Assembly: GCF_902859825.1 (NCBI RefSeq)
Contig: NZ_CADIKB010000046.1
Coordinates: 1 to 41,040, forward strand
From: Paraburkholderia phenoliruptrix
Lineage (GTDB): Bacteria; Pseudomonadota; Gammaproteobacteria; Burkholderiales; Burkholderiaceae
DNA: 41,040 nucleotides
Reading direction: 5' to 3'
Position 1 is the stretch's first letter; every line of letters begins with the position of its first letter. This document shows, in pieces, positions 7,785-16,437 of this stretch. The notes beneath the pieces are model-generated. The model made no database searches. It was not told the DNA's origin and saw only the letters and a list, made by a program, of their open reading frames with translations. A program made the position numbers and the translations under genes.

Positions 7785-8180
7785 TCAACTGATCTGCCTC
7801 GCACGACCGCGCCGGCAGAGCTTGGCTGGCTTTCTGTCGGCAATCGTCACACCGTCCCGCTCGAGTTCACAGCGCGTCTTTCCGGTGTCGAGGTCGGTGA
7901 CCAGCCATTTGCCGCGGGACAAAGCCGTGACGCGCGTGCGCGGATACCGCGCCTCGATCGCAACACGGCGGCGCTCGGTCCGAATCATCATGTAGGTGAC
8001 AACGGGTCTCGCCGCAATTGCGATCAGGAGAAAGAGCGCAAACGGGCCGACGAGGAAACCGACCGCGATTTCCAGAGCCGATTTTGCGGACTGACCCATG
8101 TACGTGGCGACGCCGTAAGTAGCAACCGTTTCTGCGAGCCACCACAGCCCCACGAATCTATACATGCCGAATCCAACCAT
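7785..8180 (-). CDS. Membrane protein, 131 aa
   Basis: Two hydrophobic segments, residues 5-28 and 38-66, are followed by a basic soluble tail (RTERRRVAIEARYPRTR) with a small beta domain (KWLVTDLDTGKTRCELERDG). The start ATG 8180 is fixed by a strong AGGAGG site. The layout suggests an inner-membrane protein with a cytoplasmic C-terminal domain; the family is not recognised. Confidence 0.6.
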   Translation of the reverse strand: MVGFGMYRFVGLWWLAETVATYGVATYMGQSAKSALEIAVGFLVGPFALFLLIAIAARPVVTYMMIRTERRRVAIEARYPRTRVTALSRGKWLVTDLDTGKTRCELERDGVTIADRKPAKLCRRGRARQIS

Positions 8181-8206
8181 GCTCGACCTCCTGATGGACA
8201 ACGGCC

Positions 8207-9184
8207 TCAGACCGCGAACACGTCATGCTCAGCCAGCCTTTCGAGACCGACCAGCGAGTAATAGGCCTCGTCGACCTCGGAGGCTTCAAGCCCGATGTCC
8301 CACGCTTCGCTCCCATCGGCTGCGTAGAGCTTGGTGCCGCCAGTGCCGTCGTCCTTGTTGAATCGACGGCCGCGGTAGAAGCATCCAAGAACCGTCGGCA
8401 TCCCCGGATGTTCAAAGAGCGCATAGCTGGGCCAGCTATGGAGCTGATCGGCCTGCGCCGCCGGCTCTTCCGGATCGCAGGCGTTGAAGATCCGGTCCGT
8501 CTCGTTCCAGACGTACAGACGCACGAACCCAGCCTCACGACTGCCTTCCGGCGCATTCCGGTTCCACCACTCACAGAGATAATGGACAGCAGGATGGGCC
8601 TCATAGTCCTGCTTGTCGGAAGACCGCAGCAAACTTTGTTCGAGCAGGTCGATCGCGACCTCGAGCACCTGGTAGGGACCGGCGAGCGTCTTGTTTGCCC
8701 GCACCGAATCAAGACCCGGTCGCACGTCTCGTTTGGCGGCCGATACACGCGTGCCATGGAAATCCGCAACACTGCGGAGCTCCACGCCCGCCAGGTGCTT
8801 GAGAACTTCGCTGCGTTTCGGATGCTCCGGGTTGTTCCAGATTCCCCACACCCATTCGTTGCCCCGATACAGAAACACGAACTTCTGGCCGACAGAGCTT
8901 TCCGGGCTCGATGCGATCGCGTCGTCGAGCGAGGCCGCGTCGATGTCTAACTCCTTCTTCCATGTCCCGTATTTGTCGTTCTGCCCTAGCCGGCGCAGGA
9001 TCTCGATACCCCGTTCGACCTCTTCAGGCTCGGTGAATTTGTCCGCGAAGGTCACATGGAACGAGGAGCGCATTTCGCGCATGGCAACGCCCGTCACGCG
9101 CCCGTCCGGCAATTCGCGCAGAACGAGTTCCGGATAGCCAGGAAATTCTTCGGGAGCGCTGGTCGGCGTATTAGTTTCCTGCAT
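8207..9184 (-). CDS. Unrecognised protein, 325 aa
   Basis: The largest unrecognised protein of the left cluster. Start ATG 9184 has GGAG upstream and overlaps the stop of the preceding gene by 14 bases. There is no signal peptide or membrane segment; aromatic-rich stretches (YRGNEWVWGIWNNPEH, residues about 108-123; YLCEWWNRN) suggest a compact soluble fold. A longer reading frame to 9433 runs over the upstream gene and is not credible. Confidence 0.55.
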   Translation of the reverse strand: MQETNTPTSAPEEFPGYPELVLRELPDGRVTGVAMREMRSSFHVTFADKFTEPEEVERGIEILRRLGQNDKYGTWKKELDIDAASLDDAIASSPESSVGQKFVFLYRGNEWVWGIWNNPEHPKRSEVLKHLAGVELRSVADFHGTRVSAAKRDVRPGLDSVRANKTLAGPYQVLEVAIDLLEQSLLRSSDKQDYEAHPAVHYLCEWWNRNAPEGSREAGFVRLYVWNETDRIFNACDPEEPAAQADQLHSWPSYALFEHPGMPTVLGCFYRGRRFNKDDGTGGTKLYAADGSEAWDIGLEASEVDEAYYSLVGLERLAEHDVFAV

Positions 9185-9653
9185 GGAATTCTCCAGTGGA
9201 GGTTTGGGGTTGCGACAGGCTGGACGGGGTATCGTGGGTTTTCCAGCGAGCCATCGGCGCCTTGTCCAGATCCGCTCGCACGTCGAACATGTTGGCGAAC
9301 AGCGCATCGGCCAGCTTCCTGCGGAAGGTATCCGGGAAACCGTGCCAACCATGCTCCATGACGGCTTTCTTGAGGGCCAGCTCGGGCGGGTATCCCACTG
9401 CCCCGTTCTCGATCCGACCGTCATGGAAAACAAGCGCGATGCTATGCATCCGTAGGTATCGGAGCATCTCGTTGATGAAGTCCGGCACCAGATCCACCAG
9501 CGCCTCCTGCCTCAGACGATTCAACTCTTCGGCGTTCAGGTCCCGACACGGATCGGCGAGCCTCGCGCGAATCGCAACGTTCAACCGATTGCGCTCCTTG
9601 ACCAGCTCGTCGAGGGTCTGTTCCGGAATGGATTGCTCCGCGCTCCCAGTCAT
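9171..9653 (-). CDS. Unrecognised protein, 160 aa
   Basis: A mostly helical soluble protein with a coiled-coil-like N-terminus (residues 11-60, LDELVKERNRLNVAIRARL) and no recognised domain. The start ATG 9653 forms an ATGA overlap with the stop of the upstream gene, and its own stop runs 14 bases into the downstream gene, so three genes (10132 to 8207) are translationally linked. Confidence 0.55.
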   Translation of the reverse strand: MTGSAEQSIPEQTLDELVKERNRLNVAIRARLADPCRDLNAEELNRLRQEALVDLVPDFINEMLRYLRMHSIALVFHDGRIENGAVGYPPELALKKAVMEHGWHGFPDTFRRKLADALFANMFDVRADLDKAPMARWKTHDTPSSLSQPQTSTGEFHAGN

Positions 9654-10132
9654 GCGTCGCTCCCGTAGTAGCCGATCGACTCGTCCATCTTCGGCTCGAT
9701 GACGGGCTGCCAGTAGCCGCCGTAGACGTCACAGTCGATCGCCGTAGTGATGCCGTATTGACCGATGCCGACGAAGCACTTTTTCGTACTTCCTGACCAG
9801 AGCACAGACAGCGGCACCGGTCGGGCGTCGAGGTCTCCGTTCCAGTGCCAGTACCGGCCCTGCTCGCTGGGCGGTTCCTTCGTCCAGGCGAACGCGGGCA
9901 CATCGGCGCTCGCGGTCGCGCGACCGAACTGGACGCCGCGCGAAAAGCCTGCGCCAAAATCGACTTCGGCGGAGTCGCCCGGCTTTGCGCCGAAGTCACG
10001 GAGCGCCATCTTCTGCGCGTCATCGTCAGAACGGACCACGCCGGTACGGGTGAGCCCCCACGAGGGCATGAGTTGCCCGACAGCAGGCAGTCGTTTCACT
10101 TCCGACTCGTTGCTTGCTTCGACATTCGACAT
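9650..10132 (-). CDS. Unrecognised protein, 160 aa
   Basis: No family recognised. Start ATG 10132 has a strong AAGGAG. Residues 60-100 carry short aromatic strands (GRYWHWNGDLDARP, SVLWSG), and the C-terminus has Gly-Tyr runs (GQYGITT, YGGYWQP). No signal peptide. It overlaps the downstream gene by ATGA and lies 15 bp after the gene that starts at 10570. Confidence 0.55.
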   Translation of the reverse strand: MSNVEASNESEVKRLPAVGQLMPSWGLTRTGVVRSDDDAQKMALRDFGAKPGDSAEVDFGAGFSRGVQFGRATASADVPAFAWTKEPPSEQGRYWHWNGDLDARPVPLSVLWSGSTKKCFVGIGQYGITTAIDCDVYGGYWQPVIEPKMDESIGYYGSDA

Positions 10133-10147
10133 CGCACTCTCCTTCCT

Positions 10148-10570
10148 CTAGCGACTGCTGCTGGTTACGACGGCTTCGATGTGCGCCCGCATGCGGTCGA
10201 GCAGAAGTCTTGCGTTCTTATCGCCACTCATCTTCGACGTCGACATGTACTCGTCAGGAACGTGGAGATCTTTCTCGTACACTTGTCCGAACCAGCCGCC
10301 TGGGTATGTGGCGTAGCCAGAAGCGCGGAGTCCATCGGTCCCGGCCGAAATCTCCACCGCCTGACTGAACCTCTGCGGCGTCTCGCGCGTAAGGAGCCAG
10401 CGTCGCGCGCTCAGGAAGTTCGCCGGCGCTTCCTTGAGCCCAAAGCCTTGCCCTAGGAAACTAATCGTGAACTGCAGGCCGAGGATGTGCTCGGTCGAGT
10501 AGTCCCATCGACCGAGCGCGACGCGCCGCGCGACACCGCGCGGGCTCATGTTGTGCAGAACGTGTTTCAT
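10148..10570 (-). CDS. Unrecognised basic protein, 140 aa
   Basis: The protein is basic with mixed helix and strand and no signal peptide. Start ATG 10570 has GGAG about eight bases upstream; an internal Met8 is a weaker alternative. The C-terminal helix (SGDKNARLLLDRMRAHIEAVV) is charged. I cannot name a family. It lies in the same close-packed run as its neighbours. Confidence 0.5.
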   Translation of the reverse strand: MKHVLHNMSPRGVARRVALGRWDYSTEHILGLQFTISFLGQGFGLKEAPANFLSARRWLLTRETPQRFSQAVEISAGTDGLRASGYATYPGGWFGQVYEKDLHVPDEYMSTSKMSGDKNARLLLDRMRAHIEAVVTSSSR

Positions 10571-10607
10571 GACCGTTGCTCCGACACCGTGACGATAGCC
10601 CTGCGTA

Positions 10608-11018
10608 CTACTTCGGGCAGGTAATACGCCCGCTGCCTTCGATCTTCACGCCTTCGATCGCGCAGTTCGGCTGCGCGACCAGGATCACTTCACGCTTGCC
10701 CTGTTCGAGGAAAATCGTCGACGGCGTCCCCGACAGCAGGTATTCCAGTCGGCCCTTTTCGGTCGAAGCGTAGAAGTCGACCGGCTTCTCGCGGCCGTCG
10801 TCGTCGAGCGACGACACCGCTGGGAAGGTGTCCGGATGCGCGAGATCGAACTGCCCGGGGCGGAACGCAAGATGGACGTGGCCGTCAGCGATGTTGGCGT
10901 CAACTGGCTGCAGGTCCGCAGCGCCCGTCGCCATGTAGTTCCGCTGGACCACATGGCCTTCGTCGGCGTGAGCGGCACAGGCAGCCGCGATCAGTGCAAG
11001 AGTGAGGATTTTTTTCAT
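10608..11018 (-). CDS. Small secreted protein, weakly VirB9/TrbG-like
   Basis: A signal peptide (MKKILTLALIAAACAAHA) leads a 136-residue protein. The body HVHLAFRPGQFDLAHPDTFP followed by DDDGREKPVDFY loosely resembles the beta-domain of VirB9/TrbG-type secretion proteins (a strand, then Pro-rich 'value' phrase, then D-G-x-E). The resemblance is weak and the protein is half their usual length, so I keep it as an unnamed periplasmic protein. Two cysteines near the C-terminus may pair. A longer frame upstream to 11678 overlaps the next gene and is not credible. Confidence 0.55.
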   Translation of the reverse strand: MKKILTLALIAAACAAHADEGHVVQRNYMATGAADLQPVDANIADGHVHLAFRPGQFDLAHPDTFPAVSSLDDDGREKPVDFYASTEKGRLEYLLSGTPSTIFLEQGKREVILVAQPNCAIEGVKIEGSGRITCPK

Positions 11019-11086
11019 CGGAAGAATCCGTTCAGGAATGAGGGTTAGCCGGATCAACGGCGCGGGATCTCGATTTGCGCTGTCAG

Positions 11087-11689
11087 TCAAGCAGTCGAAT
11101 TTCGGGTGGACAGGCGACTCTCGTTCACTAGCCCGGCGAGCAGACTCCAGCCGATCCCTGCGCATCCAAGCAGCCACAGGAGGTCGCCTGCATACATCCA
11201 CACGACGACCGCATGAAGATCCGCCTGCATCCGACTGTCGTCGATGGGGACCGGTGTTTCGCCGCACGGCACGTCCTTGCCCGCCCGCGCGTGGGGCGTC
11301 AGGTCCGCAAACGATGTGCGCCATTTCACGTCGTTGGCCAGCAAGCGATCGCGGGCTACCGACCAGGTCATCTGATCTGTCTTTTCGACGTTCCAACGGC
11401 ATACGACCTGGTAATCCGTGACCGTCTGGAGAGCGCGGAATGCAGTTGGCACCGTGATGCTGGGAACCGCGAGCGTCGCGTGGGAAGTGACATACGCGCC
11501 GAGAAAGAACATGGTCGATGCGAGGAAAGCAATGCCAGCGCGTCGCTTCGTATTCGCAGGCATTGACCGGGCCTGGTTGAGTACTCCTGCATATGCAAGA
11601 AGCGGCCCGAGTATCATCGCGACGACGGCAGTCAGATTCAGCGACAGCAGGCGCGGCCCGTGGGCCAGAACCGTCCAAAAGTTGTGCAT
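11087..11689 (-). CDS. Membrane protein with periplasmic domain, 200 aa
   Basis: Hydrophobic segments at about residues 14-36, 52-72 and 162-186 flank a central polar domain (residues 75-155) with two Cys (VVCRWNVEK and VPCGETPVP). The topology suggests an inner-membrane protein whose central, disulfide-bonded domain is periplasmic. Start ATG 11689 was chosen because it has GAGAGAG upstream and the 62 residues of the longer frame are low-complexity Arg/Thr/Ser. Family unknown. Confidence 0.6.
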   Translation of the reverse strand: MHNFWTVLAHGPRLLSLNLTAVVAMILGPLLAYAGVLNQARSMPANTKRRAGIAFLASTMFFLGAYVTSHATLAVPSITVPTAFRALQTVTDYQVVCRWNVEKTDQMTWSVARDRLLANDVKWRTSFADLTPHARAGKDVPCGETPVPIDDSRMQADLHAVVVWMYAGDLLWLLGCAGIGWSLLAGLVNESRLSTRNSTA

Positions 11690-11723
11690 GTGATTTCTCT
11701 CTCTTTTCGATTCCTGACCGGAA

Positions 11724-12161
11724 TTACGCCGCCTTGCGGGCAGACTTGCGCCGGTCTTCTTCGCTTCGTTCCCTGACCCACGCTTCGATCTTCGGCAGCA
11801 GCGTTGCGAGGTCATCGCCGTACAGCCAATCCGTTCCGTAGTGCCCCCAGCTGAACGCGTAGCTGTTGCTGTCATCGCTCTCGGCGTACTCGCGCACGGG
11901 CGTCGCGACGTTGACGAGCAGCCCCATCAGATTCTTGTCAACGACGTACTCGACGAATTCGTCGGCCTCCATCAGAAGCGCTTTCTTGCCGGGAATGCCC
12001 ACCGCCTTGGCGATCTCGACCAGTTCCTCGTCGATCGCATCGCGGAATGCCGGCGGAAGTGAGTCGTGCTGGACGATCGCACCGAGGTGGAATATCCCTT
12101 CGAACCGCCACCCATTTTCACGGGCCGATTCGGTAATCTGCTCATTGATCTTCTTGGTCAT
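11724..12161 (-). CDS. Unrecognised acidic protein, 145 aa
   Basis: A soluble, acidic protein with helices at residues 40-75 (AIDEELVEIAKAVGI, LLMEADEFVEYVV) and a basic tail (RSEEDRRKSARKAA). No signal peptide, no recognised domain. It lies 37 bp downstream of the gene that starts at 12720. Confidence 0.55.
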   Translation of the reverse strand: MTKKINEQITESARENGWRFEGIFHLGAIVQHDSLPPAFRDAIDEELVEIAKAVGIPGKKALLMEADEFVEYVVDKNLMGLLVNVATPVREYAESDDSNSYAFSWGHYGTDWLYGDDLATLLPKIEAWVRERSEEDRRKSARKAA

Positions 12162-12198
12162 CGTCGTGCCTGCGCTTCGGATGGAGTCTCGTGGCCGC

Positions 12199-12720
12199 TT
12201 ACAGGCCGCCGCTCTGGATCAGATACTTCAGAGCGTCCTGGTTGCCGGCGGCTGCCGCGCGACGCATGAGCTCGAACCCCTTCGCCTTCACCTGGGAAGC
12301 GGACATCGACGGATCGATTTTGATCGCGCGTTCCGGATGATCGACACGACTCATCAGGCGCCCGATAAGGAACATTGCCGTCGGCTCGCCCGCGTCCGCT
12401 TCCTGCTCCAGAAGAGCCGGGTAGTCTTTCCGGTAGTGCAGGGCGAGCCAGGTGCCCGCCGCACGATTGCCTGATTGCATGGCGGCCTCCATGGCTGGCC
12501 GCATGTGACGGTACTCAAGCGACCGGATCAAGCCCTGAACCGGACCGCCAGAACCAGTGACCGCGAACACCGCTGCCGCTGCGCCTATCACCAGCGCGAG
12601 ATGCTTGAGCTTCTTGCGCACTACCGGATCCGGATTGAGCAGAAAGAGCGTCTTCGCCGGCCAGGTGATCGCTTTTGCCGCCTGTCGGCGTGCGAGGAAT
12701 AGTTCATTGCCGTGGTCCAT
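12199..12720 (-). CDS. Membrane-anchored protein with Sel1-like tail
   Basis: This 173-residue protein has one membrane segment (residues 40-60, LALVIGAAAAVFAVTG). Its C-terminal half holds helix pairs of the Sel1/TPR kind: residues 90-120 with AAMQSGNRAAGTWLALHY and EADAGEPTAMFLIGRL, and 145-170 with GFELMRRAAAAGNQDALKYL. Sel1-like repeats mediate protein contacts; which partner is unknown. Start ATG 12720 has GGAGGAA directly upstream, better than the in-frame ATG at 12732. Confidence 0.6.
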   Translation of the reverse strand: MDHGNELFLARRQAAKAITWPAKTLFLLNPDPVVRKKLKHLALVIGAAAAVFAVTGSGGPVQGLIRSLEYRHMRPAMEAAMQSGNRAAGTWLALHYRKDYPALLEQEADAGEPTAMFLIGRLMSRVDHPERAIKIDPSMSASQVKAKGFELMRRAAAAGNQDALKYLIQSGGL

Positions 12721-12788
12721 CGTTTCCTCCATGGGAGATCAGGGTTGTCGCGCCGCCGTAGCCAGCAGCCTGCGCGTGTCGAAAGTCA

Positions 12789-13232
12789 TCAGAGGAGATC
12801 GTCAGCGCGCCGCCCGCGGGCTTCGCGCAGCGTCTCGACCGGATAGGCGACGGTCTTGCGATCGACCGACGCGAGCCACGCTCGAATCAGCCTCGTGGCG
12901 ATCTGCGCGTCGTGCACGCTGATACCCTCGTAGCGGCCGGGATCGACTGCGTCCTCGAAGACCGCCTCGCGCGGGCCCGACGCCCACAGCAGCGTGGACT
13001 TGCGCTCACAGGCGAGCCAGAACGTCCAAACCTCGCCTTCTGCTTCCGCCACTCCGAATTGCGCACAGATTCCGGCAGGGAGTTCCGTGAGCGCGGCAGT
13101 CAGGTCTGTGACTGCTGCGTCGAATGCTTCCATCGCCAGTCGGCGGGCTTGCTCATAGACGTAGGCAGGCTCCATCGGCTGGATGATCCTGCTCCACGCC
13201 TGTTTCAGTTCCTGACGGGAAATTCCCGGCAT
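12789..13232 (-). CDS. Unrecognised soluble protein, 147 aa
   Basis: The first gene of the minus-strand run. Start ATG 13232 has TTGGAGAG upstream. The protein is helical at the N-terminus (residues 5-50), then a strand-rich middle (EVWTFWLACERKSTLLWAS). No signal peptide or recognised motif. The 359-bp gap to the divergent ATPase gene probably holds promoters for both directions. Confidence 0.5.
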   Translation of the reverse strand: MPGISRQELKQAWSRIIQPMEPAYVYEQARRLAMEAFDAAVTDLTAALTELPAGICAQFGVAEAEGEVWTFWLACERKSTLLWASGPREAVFEDAVDPGRYEGISVHDAQIATRLIRAWLASVDRKTVAYPVETLREARGRRADDLL

Positions 13233-13591
13233 GATGCTCTCCAAGGCTGGATACACCGGCGCACGAGCGCGCAGACGACTCGGCAGGCTGGCCATCGACC
13301 CTTCTCTGCCTTGTAGCCGATCATTCTATGGAGCGCGCTTCTTGTCAGGAACCTGAAATGGGAAGCTATCAGGGCGGTCTTTCCGTAGGATTTGAGAAAA
13401 AATTCCCGCTGCGCATCAATCTGGCGTTGACGATTGCGACAATTCCCCCTACTCTTGCGCCAATGGTGCCGTCGCCCCATGCCGCCCACGCTGGCAGTGC
13501 TCTCCGAGCCGACGTCTGCTTTACGTCACACCCGGTCGATTTTCTTGATTCGACCGCATAGTGGGCATGTGGTCGATTACGGAAAATCGCC
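13233..13591. other. Divergent intergenic region
   Basis: This 359-bp gap separates divergent transcripts. A TTGACG hexamer near 13425 has only a poor -10 (TACTCT) 17 bases after it, so no promoter can be called firmly. A short plus-strand frame, 13358-13561 (67 aa), has AGGAAC upstream but no recognisable product, so I do not call it as a gene. Confidence 0.35.
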
Positions 13592-15115
13592 ATGCGCATC
13601 TTCTTCTGTTCTCTCACTCGCCCCAAGCGGGTTTCCAAACTGCATGCCCGTCTGACCGGCCTGAAACTCGGCGCCGCGCAGGACGAGCTCGCTTTCGTGC
13701 TCGGCTATTCAAGCTGGAACGAACTCCATCAAGCCGCCGGCGTGGCTGTCACTCAGCCATCGCCAGATGACGAAGATCTTCCGCCTCACGAACTGGCGAC
13801 GCGCCTCGAATATCAGGTCGCGCGATTGATCCGATACCGTGCGCATGCCGGCTTGCCTACCCTATCGCGCGTTGCCGCTGAGCGAATCATTCAGGAAATT
13901 CGTCCGTCGGCCCGGAGCCGCAATGCGCTGGCCCGCCAGAATGGCGCACCCACTCAGAATGCCCTCCCCACGGAACTGCTGTCGCTGCTTGCCGAAGCGG
14001 AGGTGGTCGGCGGGCACAAGATCCATATCAAACGGGGAACGCGGGAATCGAGTGTCTGGTACCGCGTGCACAAGCGACTGGTCAAAGGCCAGCCGCGCAC
14101 GCTGGCAGAGGTCAGCGATATCTTTGAATGGCTGTCCAGCAAGGCGCAAATGAGCCACAACGAGGACGACACAACAATGGGCTTCGTGCGTGGGCTATCG
14201 CCGTCGACCGGGCAACCGGTTGATCTTGAGTTTGCCTGGACGGATGAGGCCGACTACGCCGGCGCCCGCGACATCGTGATTGCTATCCGCCCGCTCAATC
14301 AGGCGCGCCGCCTCGAGGAGATGGGATTTCTCCCTGATCAGGTCCGGCTGCTCCAGCAAGCGACGCGCGGCGGCGGTTGCTGCATCGTTTCCGGCGCGGC
14401 CAACAACGGCCGGCACACGACAACGAGGGCGCTGACCGCCCTCGACCCGGAGGTCACGCTTCATGGCGAGGTATCAGCCAGCCTGCGCGAGCCGGAACAA
14501 GAGCTGGTCCAGAAGACCATGCGCGGGATTGTGCTGATGCAGTCGATGGGTGCCTTCGCCGTGGCGACGACCCTTCATTGGTCGCTGCCGGCATCGCGCT
14601 GGAACGAGCTCGTGCGCGGCGACGGGCCACCGTTGATCATCAGCCACCAGCACCTGTTGCCGATCCTGTGCCAGAACTGCCGGATTCCCGCGCGGAAAGC
14701 GCTGGCGGAGAGCAAGGCGAGCGAGATCAAAGCAGCCTTCGGCCTCGGAGTCGATCGGATGTTCGTGCGGAATGCGCAAGGTTGTCCGAATTGCGCGGAC
14801 TCCCCGAACGGGACAACGTCTTCGCTCGGCTATCAGGGTCACCGAGTTGTGGCCGAAGTCTTCGACCTTCGCGGCGCGACCGCAAGATTCTTCGACCGTA
14901 CCGGACACAGCGAGGTCTCAGCGTTCCGCGCCCTACGAACGGCGCCCTATGACTCGCCGGATACGACGGGCAAGCTCGCGATCGAGGTCGCGATGTACGG
15001 CGTCGCCAGCGGGTGGTTCGACATCCGCGACGTGGAAAACCACATCGGAAGGATCTCGTGGTTCCTCGGCGTCGATCCTCCTGAGTACCCAGTCAGCCCG
15101 GAAGAAACGGTCTGA
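13592..15115 (+). CDS. GspE/PilT-type ATPase with degenerate P-loop
   Basis: This 507-residue protein belongs to the secretion/pilus ATPase superfamily (GspE, PilB, PilT, plasmid TraJ). The pattern is FLPDQVRLLQQATRGGGCCIVSGAANNGRHTTT (residues 246-278), then HGEVSASLREPEQE (291-304) at the Asp-box, then two CxxC pairs, C360/C363 and C398/C401, like the zinc motif of GspE. In the P-loop the usual G-K-S/T is G273-R274-H275, so the lysine is missing and ATP hydrolysis is doubtful. Residues 17-45 (LHARLTGLKLGAAQDELAFV, GYSSWNEL) form a separate small module common in conjugation-region proteins. Start ATG 13592 follows CGGAAAATCGCC. Its membrane partners are not visible. Confidence 0.75.
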   Translation: MRIFFCSLTRPKRVSKLHARLTGLKLGAAQDELAFVLGYSSWNELHQAAGVAVTQPSPDDEDLPPHELATRLEYQVARLIRYRAHAGLPTLSRVAAERIIQEIRPSARSRNALARQNGAPTQNALPTELLSLLAEAEVVGGHKIHIKRGTRESSVWYRVHKRLVKGQPRTLAEVSDIFEWLSSKAQMSHNEDDTTMGFVRGLSPSTGQPVDLEFAWTDEADYAGARDIVIAIRPLNQARRLEEMGFLPDQVRLLQQATRGGGCCIVSGAANNGRHTTTRALTALDPEVTLHGEVSASLREPEQELVQKTMRGIVLMQSMGAFAVATTLHWSLPASRWNELVRGDGPPLIISHQHLLPILCQNCRIPARKALAESKASEIKAAFGLGVDRMFVRNAQGCPNCADSPNGTTSSLGYQGHRVVAEVFDLRGATARFFDRTGHSEVSAFRALRTAPYDSPDTTGKLAIEVAMYGVASGWFDIRDVENHIGRISWFLGVDPPEYPVSPEETV

Positions 15116-15118
15116 GCC

Positions 15119-15421
15119 TCAGGCCGCGAGCGCGAGGACTCTGGCGCCCCAGAGCGGGTTTGCGATGAAGGGGGGCGTTCGCTCCATTGGACTCAGCATA
15201 AGGATCGCGCGGCGCGCGGCGATATCGAGAGCAATGCTCTTCGAGAGCTGGATGCCCCAGCCCATGTCACGGAACAGTTCTTCGCGATCGGCAAGATGAT
15301 CCGTGCGGATCGCGACGATGCGCGCCATCTCCTCGCCGATGTCCTTGCGCATCCACTGGAGGGCGTACCGACCGTTATCACGGAACATACGGCGGGCGAT
15401 GCGGTACTGGTTCTTGTTCAT
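15119..15421 (-). CDS. Unrecognised protein, 100 aa
   Basis: A basic soluble protein with helices in the first 80 residues (NQYRIARRMFRDNGRYAL, EELFRDMGWGIQLSKSIALD). No signal peptide, no family recognised. It converges on the ATPase gene: the two stops are only three bases apart. Start ATG 15421; the leader has no strong Shine-Dalgarno. Confidence 0.5.
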   Translation of the reverse strand: MNKNQYRIARRMFRDNGRYALQWMRKDIGEEMARIVAIRTDHLADREELFRDMGWGIQLSKSIALDIAARRAILMLSPMERTPPFIANPLWGARVLALAA

Positions 15422-15459
15422 GGTCGGGGCTCGCTGGAGAAGATCGTACCGGTGTGCGA

Positions 15460-15663
15460 TCAGGGATGCGCAGTCGCGGCGACACGGGCGGCGGTCTTGT
15501 ACGCGCCGAAGGATTCCTGCAGGTTGGCCTGCCAGGCGCCGGCCGCGCGGCCTTCGCAGAAAGCGATACCTTGTGCGACGGCATAGCTGAAATGCGAGCC
15601 GAGCACGCGACGGGCGATCTCTTCGCTCATTTCGTCGTGCCAGTAGCAGACCTCTTTGGACAT
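15460..15663 (-). CDS. Small protein, 67 aa
   Basis: No family recognised. Start ATG 15663 has GGGGAAA at good spacing; the longer frame to 15804 overlaps the M50 protease gene and lacks a site. The N-terminus holds Cys6 with nearby His9 and Glu (CYWHDEMSEE), and a second Cys follows at IAFCEGRAAG. It is probably on the same transcript as the gene 38 bp downstream. Confidence 0.5.
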   Translation of the reverse strand: MSKEVCYWHDEMSEEIARRVLGSHFSYAVAQGIAFCEGRAAGAWQANLQESFGAYKTAARVAATAHP

Positions 15664-15749
15664 CGCTGTTTCCCCGTGATTGGCAGCAACTGTGCTTGCA
15701 TGACCAATACTAGCGATGTCGCCCTTCGTTTCAAGCCAGCACGTATTCG

Positions 15750-16376
15750 CTATGCGGTCGTCGAGTACTTCCACAGACCTCGAATCGCCTCGCCGTCCGA
15801 CCACCGGCCGGTGACCTTGTCCGGGTGACGCTCGAAGATGTTTCCCAGGGCGGAAAAGACGACAACCAGCAGAACTCCACCCTGATAGGCAAACTGCCCC
15901 CGGAACGGGAAGGCACAGACCACGATTGCGGCAAGAATCGTGGCGCCCACACCAGCCCCGTACATCGCTATACGGCGGCTACGGGACAACGGCAGCCATC
16001 TAAATTCCACATGGCCCGTGACGGGAAGCCATCCGAGGATGAGGCGGAAATTCGTCCCGAATGGGATGACACGACGATTCTTTCCGCCGCCAAGCCTCAC
16101 CTCGGTCACCGGCACCCCAAACGCCAGCCCCATCAGCAGATGCCCCAGCTCGTGCACGACCGTCGTGGCCGGAATAGACGGGTAGAAAGTCACGATCACC
16201 TTGAACAGCGCACCGAAGAATCGTTCGGTGTAGTAGGGGTAATGATCTACCGCGGCAACGCCCACACAGGTAAGCGCGACGATCAGCGTCACGGCAACGA
16301 AGTGGCGCAGCGGTAACCGAAAACCGAGCAGTCGTGGATTCATTTCCGTGATTACCTTGACTCGTGACTTGTCCAT
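15750..16376 (-). CDS. M50-family (site-2) protease-like membrane protein
   Basis: This 208-residue membrane protein has the zinc-protease motif HELGH in VVHELGHLLMGLAFGVPVTEV, typical of peptidase M50 (site-2 protease), which cleaves peptide bonds within membrane helices. Other hydrophobic segments lie near residues 25-48, 62-78 and 150-190. The second zinc ligand (N/LDG-type Asp) is not obvious; WSDGEAIRGLW near the C-terminus is a candidate. Start is ATG 16376 or ATG 16343, the latter with AAGG at loose spacing. No anti-sigma factor is adjacent, so the substrate is unknown. Confidence 0.7.
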   Translation of the reverse strand: MDKSRVKVITEMNPRLLGFRLPLRHFVAVTLIVALTCVGVAAVDHYPYYTERFFGALFKVIVTFYPSIPATTVVHELGHLLMGLAFGVPVTEVRLGGGKNRRVIPFGTNFRLILGWLPVTGHVEFRWLPLSRSRRIAMYGAGVGATILAAIVVCAFPFRGQFAYQGGVLLVVVFSALGNIFERHPDKVTGRWSDGEAIRGLWKYSTTA

Positions 16377-16437
16377 GCGGGCTTGTTCAATGGTTAGGAC
16401 GCAGCGGATCAGATCTTCGTTACGTCGAAGACTTCCC

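Noticed and set aside
10608..11678. 356-codon extension of the secreted protein gene
   Set aside because: The extension is low-complexity and runs over the membrane protein gene; the signal peptide at 11018 marks the true start.
13358..13561. 67-codon plus-strand frame with AGGAAC upstream
   Set aside because: No recognisable product and no support apart from a fair ribosome site; kept in the intergenic entry.
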